The notes: generated from the sequence alone by a model not told the origin. A DNA stretch of 64,000 nucleotides from Nitrososphaeraceae archaeon (GCA_031316115.1 JALDRC010000003.1:62001-126000); one strand, 5' to 3'; numbered from the stretch's first letter, positions 1 through 10,961 are shown. Program-made: numbers and translations.

Positions 1-523
1 CAAATGGAATTGGCAATCCCTTGACAGTATCTCTATAAAATCACCTTTAGGGGGGCGATGACTGGTCATAATCCAACTGATAGGAGTAAATTAGGCAGTA
101 AAAGACATATTTTAACAGATAAGAAAGGTATTCCTCTTTGTACTTTTATAACATCTGCCAATACTCACGATGTTACTGTTGCCACAAATACCATTGATAA
201 TATTGTTATCAAAAGACCATCACCATCCAAATCTAAACATAAACAGAATCTATGTCTTGATAAAGCATATCATTCCAAAGAAGTAGAACAAGAAATCATC
301 AAAAGAGGATACATTCCACATATACTTCACAGGAGAGAAGAAATCAAATTATTGCAGAAAAAGCATCCTGCAAGAAGATGGGTAGTAGAGAGAACAAATT
401 CATGGGATAACAGATTCAGGAAATTGTTCACAAGATATGAAAAGAAAGATGAGAACTACTTTGGTCTTGTGGAATTAGCTAATAGTCTTATTATTTCCAG
501 GAGGTTAATTTTGGGATAGGCTC
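1..523 (+). mobile_element. IS5-family (IS427-group) insertion sequence, 3' part
   Basis: This is the right-hand part of an insertion sequence cut by the window edge. It carries the catalytic transposase frame and ends in a terminal inverted repeat near 509-523 (TTTTGGGATAGGCTC, read inward GAGCCTATCCCAAAA), the end type common in IS427-group elements. The transposase stop codon lies inside this repeat. The left end is outside the window, so the target duplication cannot be checked. A decayed relative with a similar end lies at about 20030-21705 on the other strand. Group assignment rests on the LGG...GxNPTDR...KR protein signature and on the end sequence. Confidence 0.75.
58..519 (+). CDS. 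IS427-group transposase, catalytic half (partial, -1 frameshift)
   Basis: This is the C-terminal part of a DDE transposase of the IS5 family. Visible residues are the second catalytic Asp in LCLDKAYH (residue 68) and the catalytic Glu in RRWVVERTNSW (residue 111). The first catalytic Asp, in SLDSISIKSPLGG, lies upstream in frame 2 (about bases 2-55). The two frames join at a run of six G at 50-55, where a -1 slip gives LGG-AMTGHNPTDR. The ATG at 58 is therefore probably internal and not a real start. Two-frame transposases made by ribosomal slippage are known in this group. The element could be active if the missing left part is intact. Confidence 0.8.
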   Translation: MTGHNPTDRSKLGSKRHILTDKKGIPLCTFITSANTHDVTVATNTIDNIVIKRPSPSKSKHKQNLCLDKAYHSKEVEQEIIKRGYIPHILHRREEIKLLQKKHPARRWVVERTNSWDNRFRKLFTRYEKKDENYFGLVELANSLIISRRLILG

Positions 524-602
524 TTAGTTATAATAAATATCTAATTAAATTACACAAATATTGTTTATTTAAAAACTAATGATTATTTCACTTTTGAGGA
601 AA

Positions 603-1847
603 CTACTTGCTATTTTTATTACAATCATAGTTTGCTCGGAAGTGGGATTTCCCGCTATCTGTAACATAGACATAACCCTTAGAATCAATGGCAATATCAT
701 GAGGGATTAGAAATTGGTTATCTTTACATCCAAGAGATCCCCACATCGTAATAAAGTTCCCATCGTTATTAAATTTTTGAATTCTAACATTTCGTGTATC
801 TACTACATATACATTACCTTCAGAATCAACGACAATCCCGTGATTTTCTATAAACTGTCCTTCATTTTTACCTTCACTGCCCCAATGTTTTATAAATTTC
901 CCAGTATCATCAAAAACTGATATTCTTGAATTTTGTCTTCCGTCAGTTACATAAACTAAATCATTCGCATCAACTGTAATATCATGTTGATGTACAAATT
1001 GTCCTTTCTTTTCACCTTTTTTCCCCCACATGTCTATGAATGAACCATTGCTATCGAATTTTTGTACCCGAGGAAGAGCTTGATCGCTAACATAAACATT
1101 ATTTTTTGAATCTAACGCTACTCCCCATGGTTTTTTAAACTCTCCTTCATCGTCCCCTTTCTTTCCCCACATCGTGATAAAAGTGCCATTGTTATCAAAT
1201 TTTTGGATATTTTCTGCAGAGTATTCTGCGATATAGATGTTATCTCGTGAATCTACTGCCATACTTTCGGGTTGCAAAAATTCTCCTCCACTTTTACCTT
1301 TCTTTCCCCACATCGTGATAAAAGTTCCATTGTTATCAAATTTTTGAATGTTACAATTCTCTGCATCACTAACGTATATGTTATCTTCTGAGTCAATAGT
1401 TATCCCATGTGCATGAAGAAATTCTCCATCATTAGATCCGACGTTACCCCAACTATCTACTAATGTTCCATTTTTGTTAAATTTCTTTATAAAATGAAAA
1501 TCTGAATAATAAGAATCTGTTTTCATGTCATCAGCATTATTAGAATGTAGAACTGATTGAATTTGATTATTTATACAGTTCTCTTTTTCAGAATCCTCTG
1601 AATCTTGATCAGATGTGTCATCAGAGGAAGAAGTGGACTCTTCTTCAAGTGTCGCAAAAGATTTCTCCTCAGATGTTGAAATAGATTTGCCATCAGCTGT
1701 GGATTGGTAATCCTCTATAGAGTAATAATCGTGGGGATTAAATTCAAATTCTTGAGCATTAATAGTAGAGATACAATGAATAGAAATAAGACAAGAAACA
1801 ACTATACTAAAAGGTAGAAATGCAAATAAATTTAGAATTTTATCCAT
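603..1847 (-). CDS. Secreted NHL-repeat beta-propeller protein
   Basis: A 414-residue protein that begins with a signal peptide (hydrophobic stretch about residues 7-28, then INAQE). A Ser/Glu/Asp-rich linker follows (about 45-92), then six NHL-type repeats from about residue 118 to 400. Each repeat follows the pattern FxxxWGxxGxxxGxFxxPxxIAVDSxxNVYVxDxxNxRIQKFD. Such repeats form an extracellular beta-propeller used for protein or ligand binding, or as part of a lyase. No catalytic motif is visible, so binding partner and function are unknown. The gene stands alone, and a heptanucleotide tandem repeat lies 74-108 bases upstream of its start. Several repeats are nearly identical in DNA (around 1160-1200 and 1305-1350), which suggests recent repeat duplication. 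Confidence 0.85.
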   Translation of the reverse strand: MDKILNLFAFLPFSIVVSCLISIHCISTINAQEFEFNPHDYYSIEDYQSTADGKSISTSEEKSFATLEEESTSSSDDTSDQDSEDSEKENCINNQIQSVLHSNNADDMKTDSYYSDFHFIKKFNKNGTLVDSWGNVGSNDGEFLHAHGITIDSEDNIYVSDAENCNIQKFDNNGTFITMWGKKGKSGGEFLQPESMAVDSRDNIYIAEYSAENIQKFDNNGTFITMWGKKGDDEGEFKKPWGVALDSKNNVYVSDQALPRVQKFDSNGSFIDMWGKKGEKKGQFVHQHDITVDANDLVYVTDGRQNSRISVFDDTGKFIKHWGSEGKNEGQFIENHGIVVDSEGNVYVVDTRNVRIQKFNNDGNFITMWGSLGCKDNQFLIPHDIAIDSKGYVYVTDSGKSHFRANYDCNKNSK

Positions 1848-3016
1848 ATAAAAAAATGGTTTTTAATAGATATTAAGATTATACTAGAAAATTATAGCCA
1901 AGTTCTCTAGTACACCTATAGAATAAAGAATAAAGAATAAAGAATAAAGAATAAATAACTAAAAATTGAATAGGATCTTTTTAAAATTATATTTTGTAAG
2001 AATGATATTCTTATTTAGTTGTACAGATACATATCAGAATCTATTAGCGATGAAATAAAGTTATTTCTTGTTAAAGTTACATTATCCATGAATACTATGT
2101 TTTTATCAGGATAGAAAATATTAAAAAGATAAAAAAAGAAGAAAAAATTACAAATATCATATCTGAGAAGGATACTTTTCTGTGTATCATCTGTTATCTA
2201 ATAAAATATGTATCTTCATTGAAGTTCTGTAATGGGTATTTATATTATAATTTGACAATCATATTGTGATTAATGTATTAGCAATATCCATTCAACTCAC
2301 AATAAATATGGGAATTAGTTTAATTACGATATATTCCAATTATAATAAATATCAATACTAAAATATTAGAAAATATGTTTATACAATTTAAGTAAATTTA
2401 ATATTAAATGGATTTCCTTTAAAAAACTAGCGAATATATTTATTATTATTGGATTTGTCATAATAGTGTTAGAGACTGTAACATAATTCTCTTCTGATTT
2501 ATCGAATAATAGAAAAAAAGAGACACAAGCAAAAATTAGAAAAGAATGAGACTGTGTAGTCGAACTATCATGAAATGTGAAGAACTAGAACAAATTTTCC
2601 TTCTAATGTAAATCATAGTTTAGTAATAACATATGCAACCTAGCAACCTTCGATAGAGATCCACGAAATAATGCAAATAAAATTGATTAAAAATGTATTA
2701 TGTAATTATTATCATGATTTTTAAAAAATAAATAAAAATACCTTAACAATTTTTTTTATGTGTCGAAATTTGATTGTAATCTTTTAATAATTGTTTCCCT
2801 AATTTAAGGAAATATGTACCTTAATAAATCCTAGGTTATATTTTTCATTTTCCTTCAGTCAATCTATTTACAGTAAGAATATAAAAATTCTAGTTTTGAC
2901 AAAATTCGATTATAGCAGTCGGTTCTTAAAGATTTTTTTATTTATACTATTTTGATCCAATTTAATTAAATAATCATAATGGATTTTGCAATATAATTCC
3001 CAAGGATGTTTATTAA
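1848..3016. other. AT-rich intergenic region without recognised gene
   Basis: Between the NHL-repeat gene and the CBS gene there is about 1.2 kb of AT-rich DNA with dense stops in all frames. The only structure I can support is the GAATAAA tandem repeat at 1921-1955. The promoters of the leftward NHL gene should lie in its left part. I see no tRNA, no transposase motif and no ORF with plausible codon use. Confidence 0.6.
1921..1955. repeat. Tandem repeat, five perfect GAATAAA heptamers
   Basis: Five uninterrupted copies of the 7-mer GAATAAA run from 1921 to 1955. They lie 74-108 bases upstream of the start codon of the leftward NHL-repeat gene. A 7-bp unit is not a multiple of the helical turn, so gain or loss of units would shift the phase of upstream elements. 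Slipped-strand copy-number change is plausible but not shown by one sequence. Confidence 0.9.
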
Positions 3017-3835
3017 TCAAGTTTTAATATCTCTTATAGCTTTAATTATGTCTGTTTTTGTTAATATTCCGACTAAATTTTCTTCTGAGTCGATAACTGG
3101 AACTCCACTTATTTTGTTATCCCGCATTATCCTGCCTGCTTGAGCAAGGTCTGAATTATTTCTTATGGTGATAGGATCATTCATAATATCTTTTGCAAGC
3201 AAAATATGTCCTATTTGAAATAATGTTTCTGATTTTGCTTTCTTATCATCAATAAATGCAGTAATTGGCATCATGTCTCTTTGTGTAATAATTCCTATTG
3301 GCTTGTTATTCCTTATAACCACAATTCTAGATACTCTCTTTTTTAACATAATTGTTAAAGATCTATGAATGGAATGAGAGGATAAAACGGTATGAACATT
3401 TTTTGTCATGTATTCATTCACACTTTTTAAATTTTGAAACTGATCTGCATAAATCTTTACTAGGTCGCTTTTAGTTATGATACCAGTAGGCTTTCCATTT
3501 ATTACAAATGAACTTATTTTCTTTGATAACATAATACTAGCGCATTTTTCTAATGGTGTATTATCAGTGATTGTTATCAGAGGGCTATTCATGACTTTGG
3601 AAACTGTTATTTTGTCCAATGGTAAAGTAGTCTTATTATAAACCATTCGACCGATACCTTTTTCCGTTATTATTCCTATAGGATTGGAATTTTTTTCTAC
3701 GATTAATCTACTAATGTTATTTTTAATCATGATTTCCCTCGCATCTAGAAGAGAATTAGTAGAATTAATTGTTAAAGCTGGTTTTTTAAATTCTCCTATT
3801 AAAATTGTCATGGTCGAATATAGATTTACATCCAT
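3017..3835 (-). CDS. Four-CBS-domain protein
   Basis: A 272-residue protein built only of four CBS motifs (about residues 15-75, 80-135, 140-195 and 208-270), i.e. two Bateman modules. Typical strings are NNISRLIVEKNSNPIGIITE, KKRVSRIVVIRNNKPIGIIT and NKISGVPVIDSEENLVGILT. There is no attached enzyme, channel or DNA-binding domain. Stand-alone CBS proteins bind adenine nucleotides or similar ligands and modulate partners; the partner is unknown here because neighbours are distant. The family is very common in Nitrososphaeria. Confidence 0.9.
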   Translation of the reverse strand: MDVNLYSTMTILIGEFKKPALTINSTNSLLDAREIMIKNNISRLIVEKNSNPIGIITEKGIGRMVYNKTTLPLDKITVSKVMNSPLITITDNTPLEKCASIMLSKKISSFVINGKPTGIITKSDLVKIYADQFQNLKSVNEYMTKNVHTVLSSHSIHRSLTIMLKKRVSRIVVIRNNKPIGIITQRDMMPITAFIDDKKAKSETLFQIGHILLAKDIMNDPITIRNNSDLAQAGRIMRDNKISGVPVIDSEENLVGILTKTDIIKAIRDIKT

Positions 3836-4144
3836 ATTAGTCTATTGAATAATCAATTACTATTTTTAGATGGTCTAAAGATACAGCATAAACTATCTTA
3901 GCAATGATATATCGGGAAAAATATTCAATGGTATGTAGATTTATTGGTGATGAAAATAAATTTGAGATTTGATCTTATACTTAGAACTATGATTTTTTGA
4001 ACCTGGATTAAATGAATATTTCTTTCTGAAAATGATTTGACGGTTTAATAACATTTTTGATACTAGGTAAGAATATCTAAAAATAATTCTTGATATCAAA
4101 ATAAATAAGTTTAGTAAATGTTATAAAAATAATTCAATAAGAAT

Positions 4145-4820
4145 GGTTGCGTTAATTTAAGAAAAGAAATTCAGCTGTCAATCTTTTATTTTAACAATAT
4201 ATGTAATTAATATTTTCTAGACTTAGAACATATACATGTCTTTCAATCTATTCTATATATTTGTACTTACCTGGTCTAGAGATGTGAAATATAAATAACA
4301 GTGTGGAAATATTTAAGAAAAAGAGTTATGTTGCTGTTTGAAAATATATTCAACTAATGATTTGGTTCATTGCCGATCGATAGCAAGCAAAATGTTTCAC
4401 ATCTATCATAGATAAGACAGTTATTATGATTGGTGGTCAGTATTTTTTTATTATGTATCTGTATTTGACCTGTTGAGAAATCTATACTTGGAATTCATAT
4501 ATCAAAGAAAATACCAGTTTTGGAACAGATAACATAATGGTATCTATTGTTTAACAATTAGATAGACAATCCGTTTACATAGATGAAGATCAGTGATATG
4601 CATAGACATATAATTTCCTGAATTTAAAATAAAGGTTACATTCATTTTTGGAAAAAAGTTAGATTGAAAGAATGATGCATTATTTTATCGATATTACAGG
4701 TTGAATATTTTGATGAGTACATGGCATGTTTAATGAAGGGTATTAACAATTTGGATCTATAATAGCAATACAATTGAATGATGATCTTTGTTCATTTGTA
4801 TCTTTGTTATTAAGACAACA
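4145..4820 (+). pseudogene. Decayed IS6-family element (copy A)
   Basis: This stretch aligns by eye over its length with the better preserved copy at 12365-13085. Shared strings include AGTTATGTTGC, TTGGTTCATT, TATCATAGAT, TTGGAATTCATATATCA versus TTGGAATCCATATATCA, and ATACAATTGAATGA. Frames are broken by many stops and small indels, and the D-D-E motifs are barely legible. The left end GGTTGCGTTAATTTAA (4145-4160) resembles the terminal repeat of copy B. The right end near 4810-4820 (TTAAGACAACA) fits the same repeat with a three-base loss. It is an old, dead insertion. Confidence 0.7.
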
Positions 4821-5492
4821 AAATTTCTATTTCTAATCTCAATTGTTTTATATTACTAGTCAAAATTACTAATTTTTCATTCTAATCTGATTTCTATTTT
4901 CTACTTCACACATTTTTTTTCTGATATTAGATTTATCTTCAGATAAACCTGCAAACATCTACAAGAGATCCTTTTCTTAGGATCTTGTCCAGACATTACT
5001 TGATACATATCCTCATTAAACAAATAAGACATTGCCTTACTAATGCATGTCATGCCTGAGAGGAAGTTAACCAGAATAACAAAAAATAGAAAAGATGAGA
5101 TAAAATTTCCATATATTCAACAAAACAAAATTTCAAAAATTAGTCAATTTATTTAATAACAAAGATAAATCTAAACAATAATTCTTTCCAGTAAATAAAT
5201 ATTGACTTAATTTTTATGGTAATATTATAAACAATGTCTTAAAATGTAGTGAGAGTATTCTGAAATTATTGGAAATATTGAGAATCTCGTGAATTATGAG
5301 AATAAAAAAGAAAAATAAATTAACTAACAGACCAAGAATCACTTATCAAAATAGGAAGATGAATTAAAATCTTAACAGACAAATAGATACTCGCATAATT
5401 TTAGCCAATAAAACCATTTACTTAAAAGATCAATTAAGTCTATTTTTTACGAAAATCATTAAAATTGTTTTTATATTAGTATTTCGGATGTA
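4821..5492. other. AT-rich intergenic region
   Basis: About 670 bases between the IS6 remnant and a small membrane-protein gene. There is an imperfect inverted repeat at 4962-4988 (CAAGAGATCC ... GGATCTTG) that could form a short hairpin. No coding sequence or RNA gene could be supported. Confidence 0.5.
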
Positions 5493-5498
5493 TTGGTA

Positions 5499-5741
5499 AT
5501 GGCTCAAGGTATAATGGATAAGGTTAATGAATACATTAAAGACATTCGAAATGATGATGTAAAAACGATAGTTATAGGACTATTTGCCCTTATTGGATTT
5601 ATTATTCTTGTCTATGCAATATTTGCTGGAATTGTAGGGGAATCGGTATCAGTAGTAGCAGATACAGTATTTGTTGCAGTATTAGTTGGACTTTTTACTT
5701 TGGTAGGAATAATAATTGGCCAATCAATGAGAAAGAAATAA
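5499..5741 (+). CDS. Small two-helix membrane protein
   Basis: An 80-residue protein with two hydrophobic segments (about residues 24-46 and 53-75). A charged N-terminal part (MDKVNEYIKDIRNDDVK) precedes them and the C-terminus is basic (QSMRKK). I chose the ATG at 5499 rather than the in-frame TTG two codons upstream because the result is a normal MAQGIMDK start. A TATA-like stretch (TTTTATATTAG) lies about 25-30 bases upstream. It stands alone between large gaps. I do not recognise a family; the good codon structure and clean two-helix hairpin make it a probable real gene. Confidence 0.65.
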   Translation: MAQGIMDKVNEYIKDIRNDDVKTIVIGLFALIGFIILVYAIFAGIVGESVSVVADTVFVAVLVGLFTLVGIIIGQSMRKK

Positions 5742-7860
5742 TACTTTCATCTTGGAAGTCAAATTTTTATCCTATTTTCACTTTAGATAGTTTCGTTGGT
5801 TAATTAGTTAAACAAATGGAATACATTATGTTTTCGAGATATATTTCAAGTTCCTTAACAATTATTGGATTCGAATAGGCAACTAACCCTAATTTTATCT
5901 GTTGACATAGTATATGATTAGAAATCAAGATATCTTTACAAATATTATTTTATAAACTTATTATAATTGGTGTTTGAAAATGTTGGAACCATCTTTATTT
6001 ACTGATACTGATTTAATTGCTGCTTCATATTTTTTATAATTATATAATATACCTTTATCTATAATAAAAGAAGTATACGATTAACAGTTAATTTAAAATA
6101 TTAATGATCGCAGAATAATATGTTTCTGTTTTTTTATTGGGAGTGAAAGGTTGTCTGTTGAAATACTACTCATATGATTGAATGAAAATTTTATCAAAAC
6201 GGTCACAGGAATAAAACACTTTCAATTCATTAATCTAATCAAAAATATTTATTGTTAGATTTTGTGGTGTTTTATTTATTGACAATTTGTGTTTTTTATT
6301 TCTTGAATGTGAGGATTAAAATGAATAATAACTTGTTATACCGTATGACAATGTTAAGTAAAATATATTTTGTATATTAAATTATCAATTATATTGAATT
6401 AACAATAATTATTAACATTCATAAAACAACACCTTACAGTTAGATACGATAAAATAATATATTTTGAGAAAACTTACATAATAATCAATTGAAATTTAAT
6501 ATTTAAGAATAGTTTCCTAATTTTATTGTATATAGTTTTCTTAAAACCTAATTATTATTAAATCCTAATATCACCTACAAATACATCTTAAACAAACAGT
6601 AAACAAAAATAACTCCCATGTCAGTTATAGATCATTCTTTCAACAACTAATTAAAAAAATATGAATTAACAACGATAATAATTTTTAGGTAGCAGTAATC
6701 CTTTTGTAATGACCATTGGAATAACTGTTATTGTATCATTCATCCAACTGTATTCGCAACAACAGTATAAAGATCCTTGTACTAAAAACCAAAAGAAAAA
6801 TTCTACAAAGTTAAATCGTATAAAATAAAATCTAGCCACATTACCACAAATTGAGCATGTAATACTGGTAAGATGTCTGCAGTTCTGGTTAATGGCGCGA
6901 CTGAAGAGAAAGATAGAACAGCTCAATAACGTTGATTCTTAGTTAACCCTGATGATGATGTGGATAACATTAAATAGATTTCATAAATATCTGTTCAAAT
7001 CATAAAAATAATATAGCAACATCTTCAGAACTACCGTCAATTGTACTAGATAACAATGATGATTACTTTACTACTAAATGAAGGTTTTCTACTTCTACCA
7101 GAATTGTTAAATAAATTCAATACCTTTCTCGCAGATAAGCATATAAATGCAGATATTGGTGAAGAAAAATAAATTGAAAATGTTGAAGGATTGTGTATAC
7201 GAATTGTTACGGAGTTTAAGGATAAAAGAAAAATAATTGAAAAAAAATAAGAATGAACCTTGAAAATGGTCAATGTTATGTGAAGGATATGTCGAACATG
7301 TTATGAATAATTTAATTGATTCCCTAATCTATCGAATATATAACAACATTTACAATAGTGTGAAAATTGGAAAACCAAACGTTCAACAACTAGAACAGAA
7401 CAGATGATAATATAATGTACAATTTTAGTAAATGAAAAAATGACAAGAATTAAAAACCCAGTTATCTGATAAATAAAGCTTTAAAAAAAAGAAAACAGAT
7501 AATGGCGATGAACAATTTTCTTGGCAAATCCACAAAATTTAAGTTTAACTATAATAGTTAAGCGATATTACATTGATTTATAAAACAATACCGTGTTTTC
7601 AAAATTTAGTTATTCATATGAATAAATATTAATTTTAACTTTTACATGTTATTTTTAAACTAACTTCATGGCTATCCTGACCTAAAACTATTATTGATAG
7701 TCCATTTGATAACTACGTTTTAAACTTAAAGATATTGGTATACCTGTATGCTTTGAATAGAAAGATAAACAAACAATTCTTCTTATTCTTTCATTACTTT
7801 TTATGGTAAAATCTACCAAAACCAATAAAATATCCATTAAAATTAAACTAATAGAATTCA
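5742..7860. other. 2.1-kb AT-rich gap with at most one small gene
   Basis: This is one of the largest gaps in the window. Apart from the weak candidate at 6666-6926, only short, low-complexity frames are present. No transposase motif, tRNA or repeat array was recognised. It may hold regulatory RNA or degraded genes below my detection. Confidence 0.5.
6666..6926 (-). CDS. Possible small cysteine-rich protein
   Basis: An 86-codon frame with a cysteine pattern that could bind zinc: TCSICGN near residue 24-30 and GSLYCCCEYSWMND near 51-64. Between them lies an aromatic stretch. The spacing CxxC...YCxC is reminiscent of small zinc-ribbon proteins, but I cannot name a family. It sits alone in a gap of more than 2 kb and its promoter is not evident. 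It could equally be a chance frame or a gene fragment. Confidence 0.3.
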   Translation of the reverse strand: MSCSIFLFSRAINQNCRHLTSITCSICGNVARFYFIRFNFVEFFFWFLVQGSLYCCCEYSWMNDTITVIPMVITKGLLLPKNYYRC

Positions 7861-8883
7861 TTGAAAATTAATAATGTATACTTGTTGGTTAGCTTACTTT
7901 TATGTATGCTGATTTTGTCTGCCCTTTCATTTAATACTAAATCAATTCTTGGTCGCGATGCAAACTATTTTCCCAGTTTTAATATTTTACAACATTCATA
8001 TGCACTCGAGGATGAGAAGGAGGAAAATGAGGAAAATGAGGAAAAAACTAAAGGAGACTCAATTATGAAAATTGCAGCTGCAGGAGATTGGGATTGTAAT
8101 GGAGAGACAAAAGATACTGTGAAAAATATTGTAAATCAAGATCCTGACATAGTGTTAGCTCTTGGTGACCTCTCGTATAATGGAAAAGCAAAATGTTGGT
8201 TAGAATTGATAGAACCAATAGCAGATATAACTTCCATAGTAATTGGAAATCACGAAGTAGATTCGAAAAAAACAACAAAAGACTACATGGAATTTTTTGG
8301 TTTAGATGAACAATATTATTCATTTAATTATAAAAATGTGCACTTTTTAGCATTGTCTACAGAAACCAAATATGATGACGATTCAGACCAATATGAGTTC
8401 GCTGTCCGAGATCTCGAAAAATATTCTAAAGAACCTTTTATTGATTGGATTATAGTATTTTATCATAAATTTGCATACACTTCTGCGAACGGTCTACCAC
8501 CAGAAGAGGACTTTGCAGAAGTTTATCATCCTCTTTTTGACAAATACAAAGTTGATCTGGCGTTACAAGGTCATCTACATGCTTATGAAAGAACCTATCC
8601 AATTACATTTAACGATGATGACGAGGATGAACCCATTGTACAGAATGACAATCCCAATTTCTATGACAATCCAAAAGGAACTATTTTCTTAACTGTTGGT
8701 ACAGGTGGTGCGCATGATATGGTTTTATCTTCCTTAGAAGATTTTACAGCAGAAGGGAGAGATGGTGATTTTGGAATACTGGATATCACCCTAGAAAATG
8801 ATCGAAAGACTCTGACAGGTAAATTTATTGAGAATGGAAAGAAGGAAAAAGTTTTGGATGAATTTACTATTGTCAAAAATTGA
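7861..8883 (+). CDS. Secreted calcineurin-like metallophosphoesterase
   Basis: A 340-residue protein with a TTG start that preserves a signal peptide (MKINN then hydrophobic residues 6-24). An acidic linker (50-64) precedes the catalytic domain. Metal-binding motifs are in family order: GDWD (75-78), GDLSY (102-106), GNHE (129-132), YHKFAYTS (H202) and GHLHAYERTYP (H238, H240). The arrangement resembles purple acid phosphatase and alkaline phosphatase D-like enzymes, so a secreted phosphomonoesterase or diesterase is likely. It has no operon partners; substrate is unknown. Large gaps flank it on both sides. Confidence 0.9.
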   Translation: MKINNVYLLVSLLLCMLILSALSFNTKSILGRDANYFPSFNILQHSYALEDEKEENEENEEKTKGDSIMKIAAAGDWDCNGETKDTVKNIVNQDPDIVLALGDLSYNGKAKCWLELIEPIADITSIVIGNHEVDSKKTTKDYMEFFGLDEQYYSFNYKNVHFLALSTETKYDDDSDQYEFAVRDLEKYSKEPFIDWIIVFYHKFAYTSANGLPPEEDFAEVYHPLFDKYKVDLALQGHLHAYERTYPITFNDDDEDEPIVQNDNPNFYDNPKGTIFLTVGTGGAHDMVLSSLEDFTAEGRDGDFGILDITLENDRKTLTGKFIENGKKEKVLDEFTIVKN

Positions 8884-10961
8884 TATTTGATATTCTAATT
8901 ACGATTTAGGGTATGTTTACAGTGATAGAATTGTTCTCGCTTCAATCCTTAAAATGGTTGAGCATTTGGGGAGATTTGGCAGTCCTTAAAGAATTATCTT
9001 AAAATTCTTGTTGTAGTTCTACGAGACTTTTGGTAAAAGATATTTGATAATTCTACTCTATTATATTGTATACTGAATTAGGAATTCCTTTCTAACATTT
9101 ACTTTTTACTTTTAGTTACTCAAAGAGAAAATCCTATTTGGTTTTATATAAATACATATACATATTTTGTTAACTTTGTTTTAACATTCTCTATATGTCT
9201 TATCCATTGTATTACAATGGTAGTATCTATAACATCAGTAGAATTAATCAATTACAATTACAAAATTATCATCATTTAACCAAAGTTTTGTGTCAATCTA
9301 GTTTATTTTAAAATTCAATCTGTTAATTATTTTACATATCAATTTGTAATCTCAAACTAATGGCAATAATGTAGGTGGAAGGTAGTTTAGTACTACTTTT
9401 GTTTGTCTAGACAATATATGAATGGTTATGCATTTTCCGAGTTTACAAAATGGAAATAGATCGAACAGAAACCTCTACCATGTATCTTTTGATATTTCTC
9501 AGGCTTTTCAATTCATCGGTTCAATTCAAGAAAATAAAATAGAGGATAATAGATCTCTCGTTGAACTAGTTATTTATTTAAATTATTAGAACTGATCTGA
9601 AATCAATATAATTAACTAGTTGAATTTGGTGAATGATCGGGTTTAACAATTTCACATTTTTCGATTTTCAAACAGCAGTTATTTTAATATTTTATAGAAA
9701 GGTATGAAAACTTTTTTTTAGTGATACGAATCGTTACTGGAATATTTAATTTATATCTTCTGTTTTTTTATACCATAAAACAAAGATATGACTGCCAAAT
9801 TTATTGAAATTTTTTTACAATAACTGTATCGGATCAAAATAGGTTTTTTATGGGTTATACCTGCTGCCAAACAGCAGTTAAAGTTAAGGCAATATTTGGT
9901 TGGCCTCCCAAAGATTTGATATTATTTGAGTAATTTTGCTTCTGCAATAAAGGTTCTGGGAATGAAGAATTATCGATTGTATTACTTTTAGTCTGGAATT
10001 AACTATTAAGATTCCATAAAACAAGGTTAGGCTTAAATACCTTTCAGGCAGGACAATCATAAACGTCTTTTTCTATCTATTGTTCATCCTCAGTACTCAA
10101 AATGAACTGCATCTAAATCTTCTGAAATTTATAATTCTTTTGGTTTTTTTAATGAGTTTCCACTTCTTTGTAAGTTGCCGTTTACAACTCTATATCACTC
10201 CTAATAATTCTTGTTTTTAGGCTATACTTTGAATATTAATAAATGAATTTAAGATGAAAATTTTATTACATCTCAACATATTGATTTGTTTACGATAATA
10301 GTAATATCGAATTTAGCTACACAATTTATGAAAAAGGATAATGTAATTGTTATATTAAGTTTGATGAGTACATTTATTTTTTTCTGTTACGATAAGATAA
10401 AATTCTTTTCTATCTCAGGATGAATTAAGAGAAAAGTCCAATAAGAAAAAGAATGCTAATTATGGCAAATATACAAAATTGTTATTCATAATAAAGCCTT
10501 GTTTTTTAAATGAAAATATTATGAAATTATTAACAATCTTGATCTCATTGATTATTGGTATTATTAACAATCTCAACTACAATAATACTACCAATAACAA
10601 TTTAGAAAAGATATTTGTCCATATTTAATGGGGCTAATTTCAAATGATTTAATCATATATGTAAATGATTCATTTACAATGTCTAATCAGTCTCAATCCG
10701 AGACATGGATGAATTGGAATAGAACAATTGGTGTGCATGTTTACTTAGGCATTTAAATCTAAAATAAATATTATAGTCGTAGAAACAATAATCAATTTTC
10801 AAAATAGTGTAGGATCAAATTCCTTTGTCAAGCAGCCAGAGATAATTGATTCATATAACTTGGGATCTATAAAGTTAAAGTTGTAGACGAAAAAATGAAA
10901 AGTCATTTATAGTATATTATTTTGTGAAAATATTAATATTACAGATTATCAAAAAAAGAAA
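8884..10961. other. 2-kb AT-rich gap
   Basis: No gene could be supported here. A perfect 6-bp hairpin (CTGCTG, five-base loop, CAGCAG) is at 9861-9877. A 42-codon frame starting ATG at 10628 and ending at 10756 has mixed composition but no recognisable motif. The final 100 bases should contain the promoter of the ZnuA-like gene. Confidence 0.5.

Noticed and set aside
7046-7273. Leftward 75-codon frame
   Set aside because: Low-complexity AT-rich composition, no motif, no promoter; likely chance.
9861-9877. CTGCTG/CAGCAG hairpin as terminator or regulatory RNA
   Set aside because: It lies more than 900 bases from any gene end and is only 6 bp; not enough to call a function.
10628-10756. 42-codon frame before the ZnuA-like gene
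   Set aside because: Short, no signal peptide or motif and no TATA box at proper distance.
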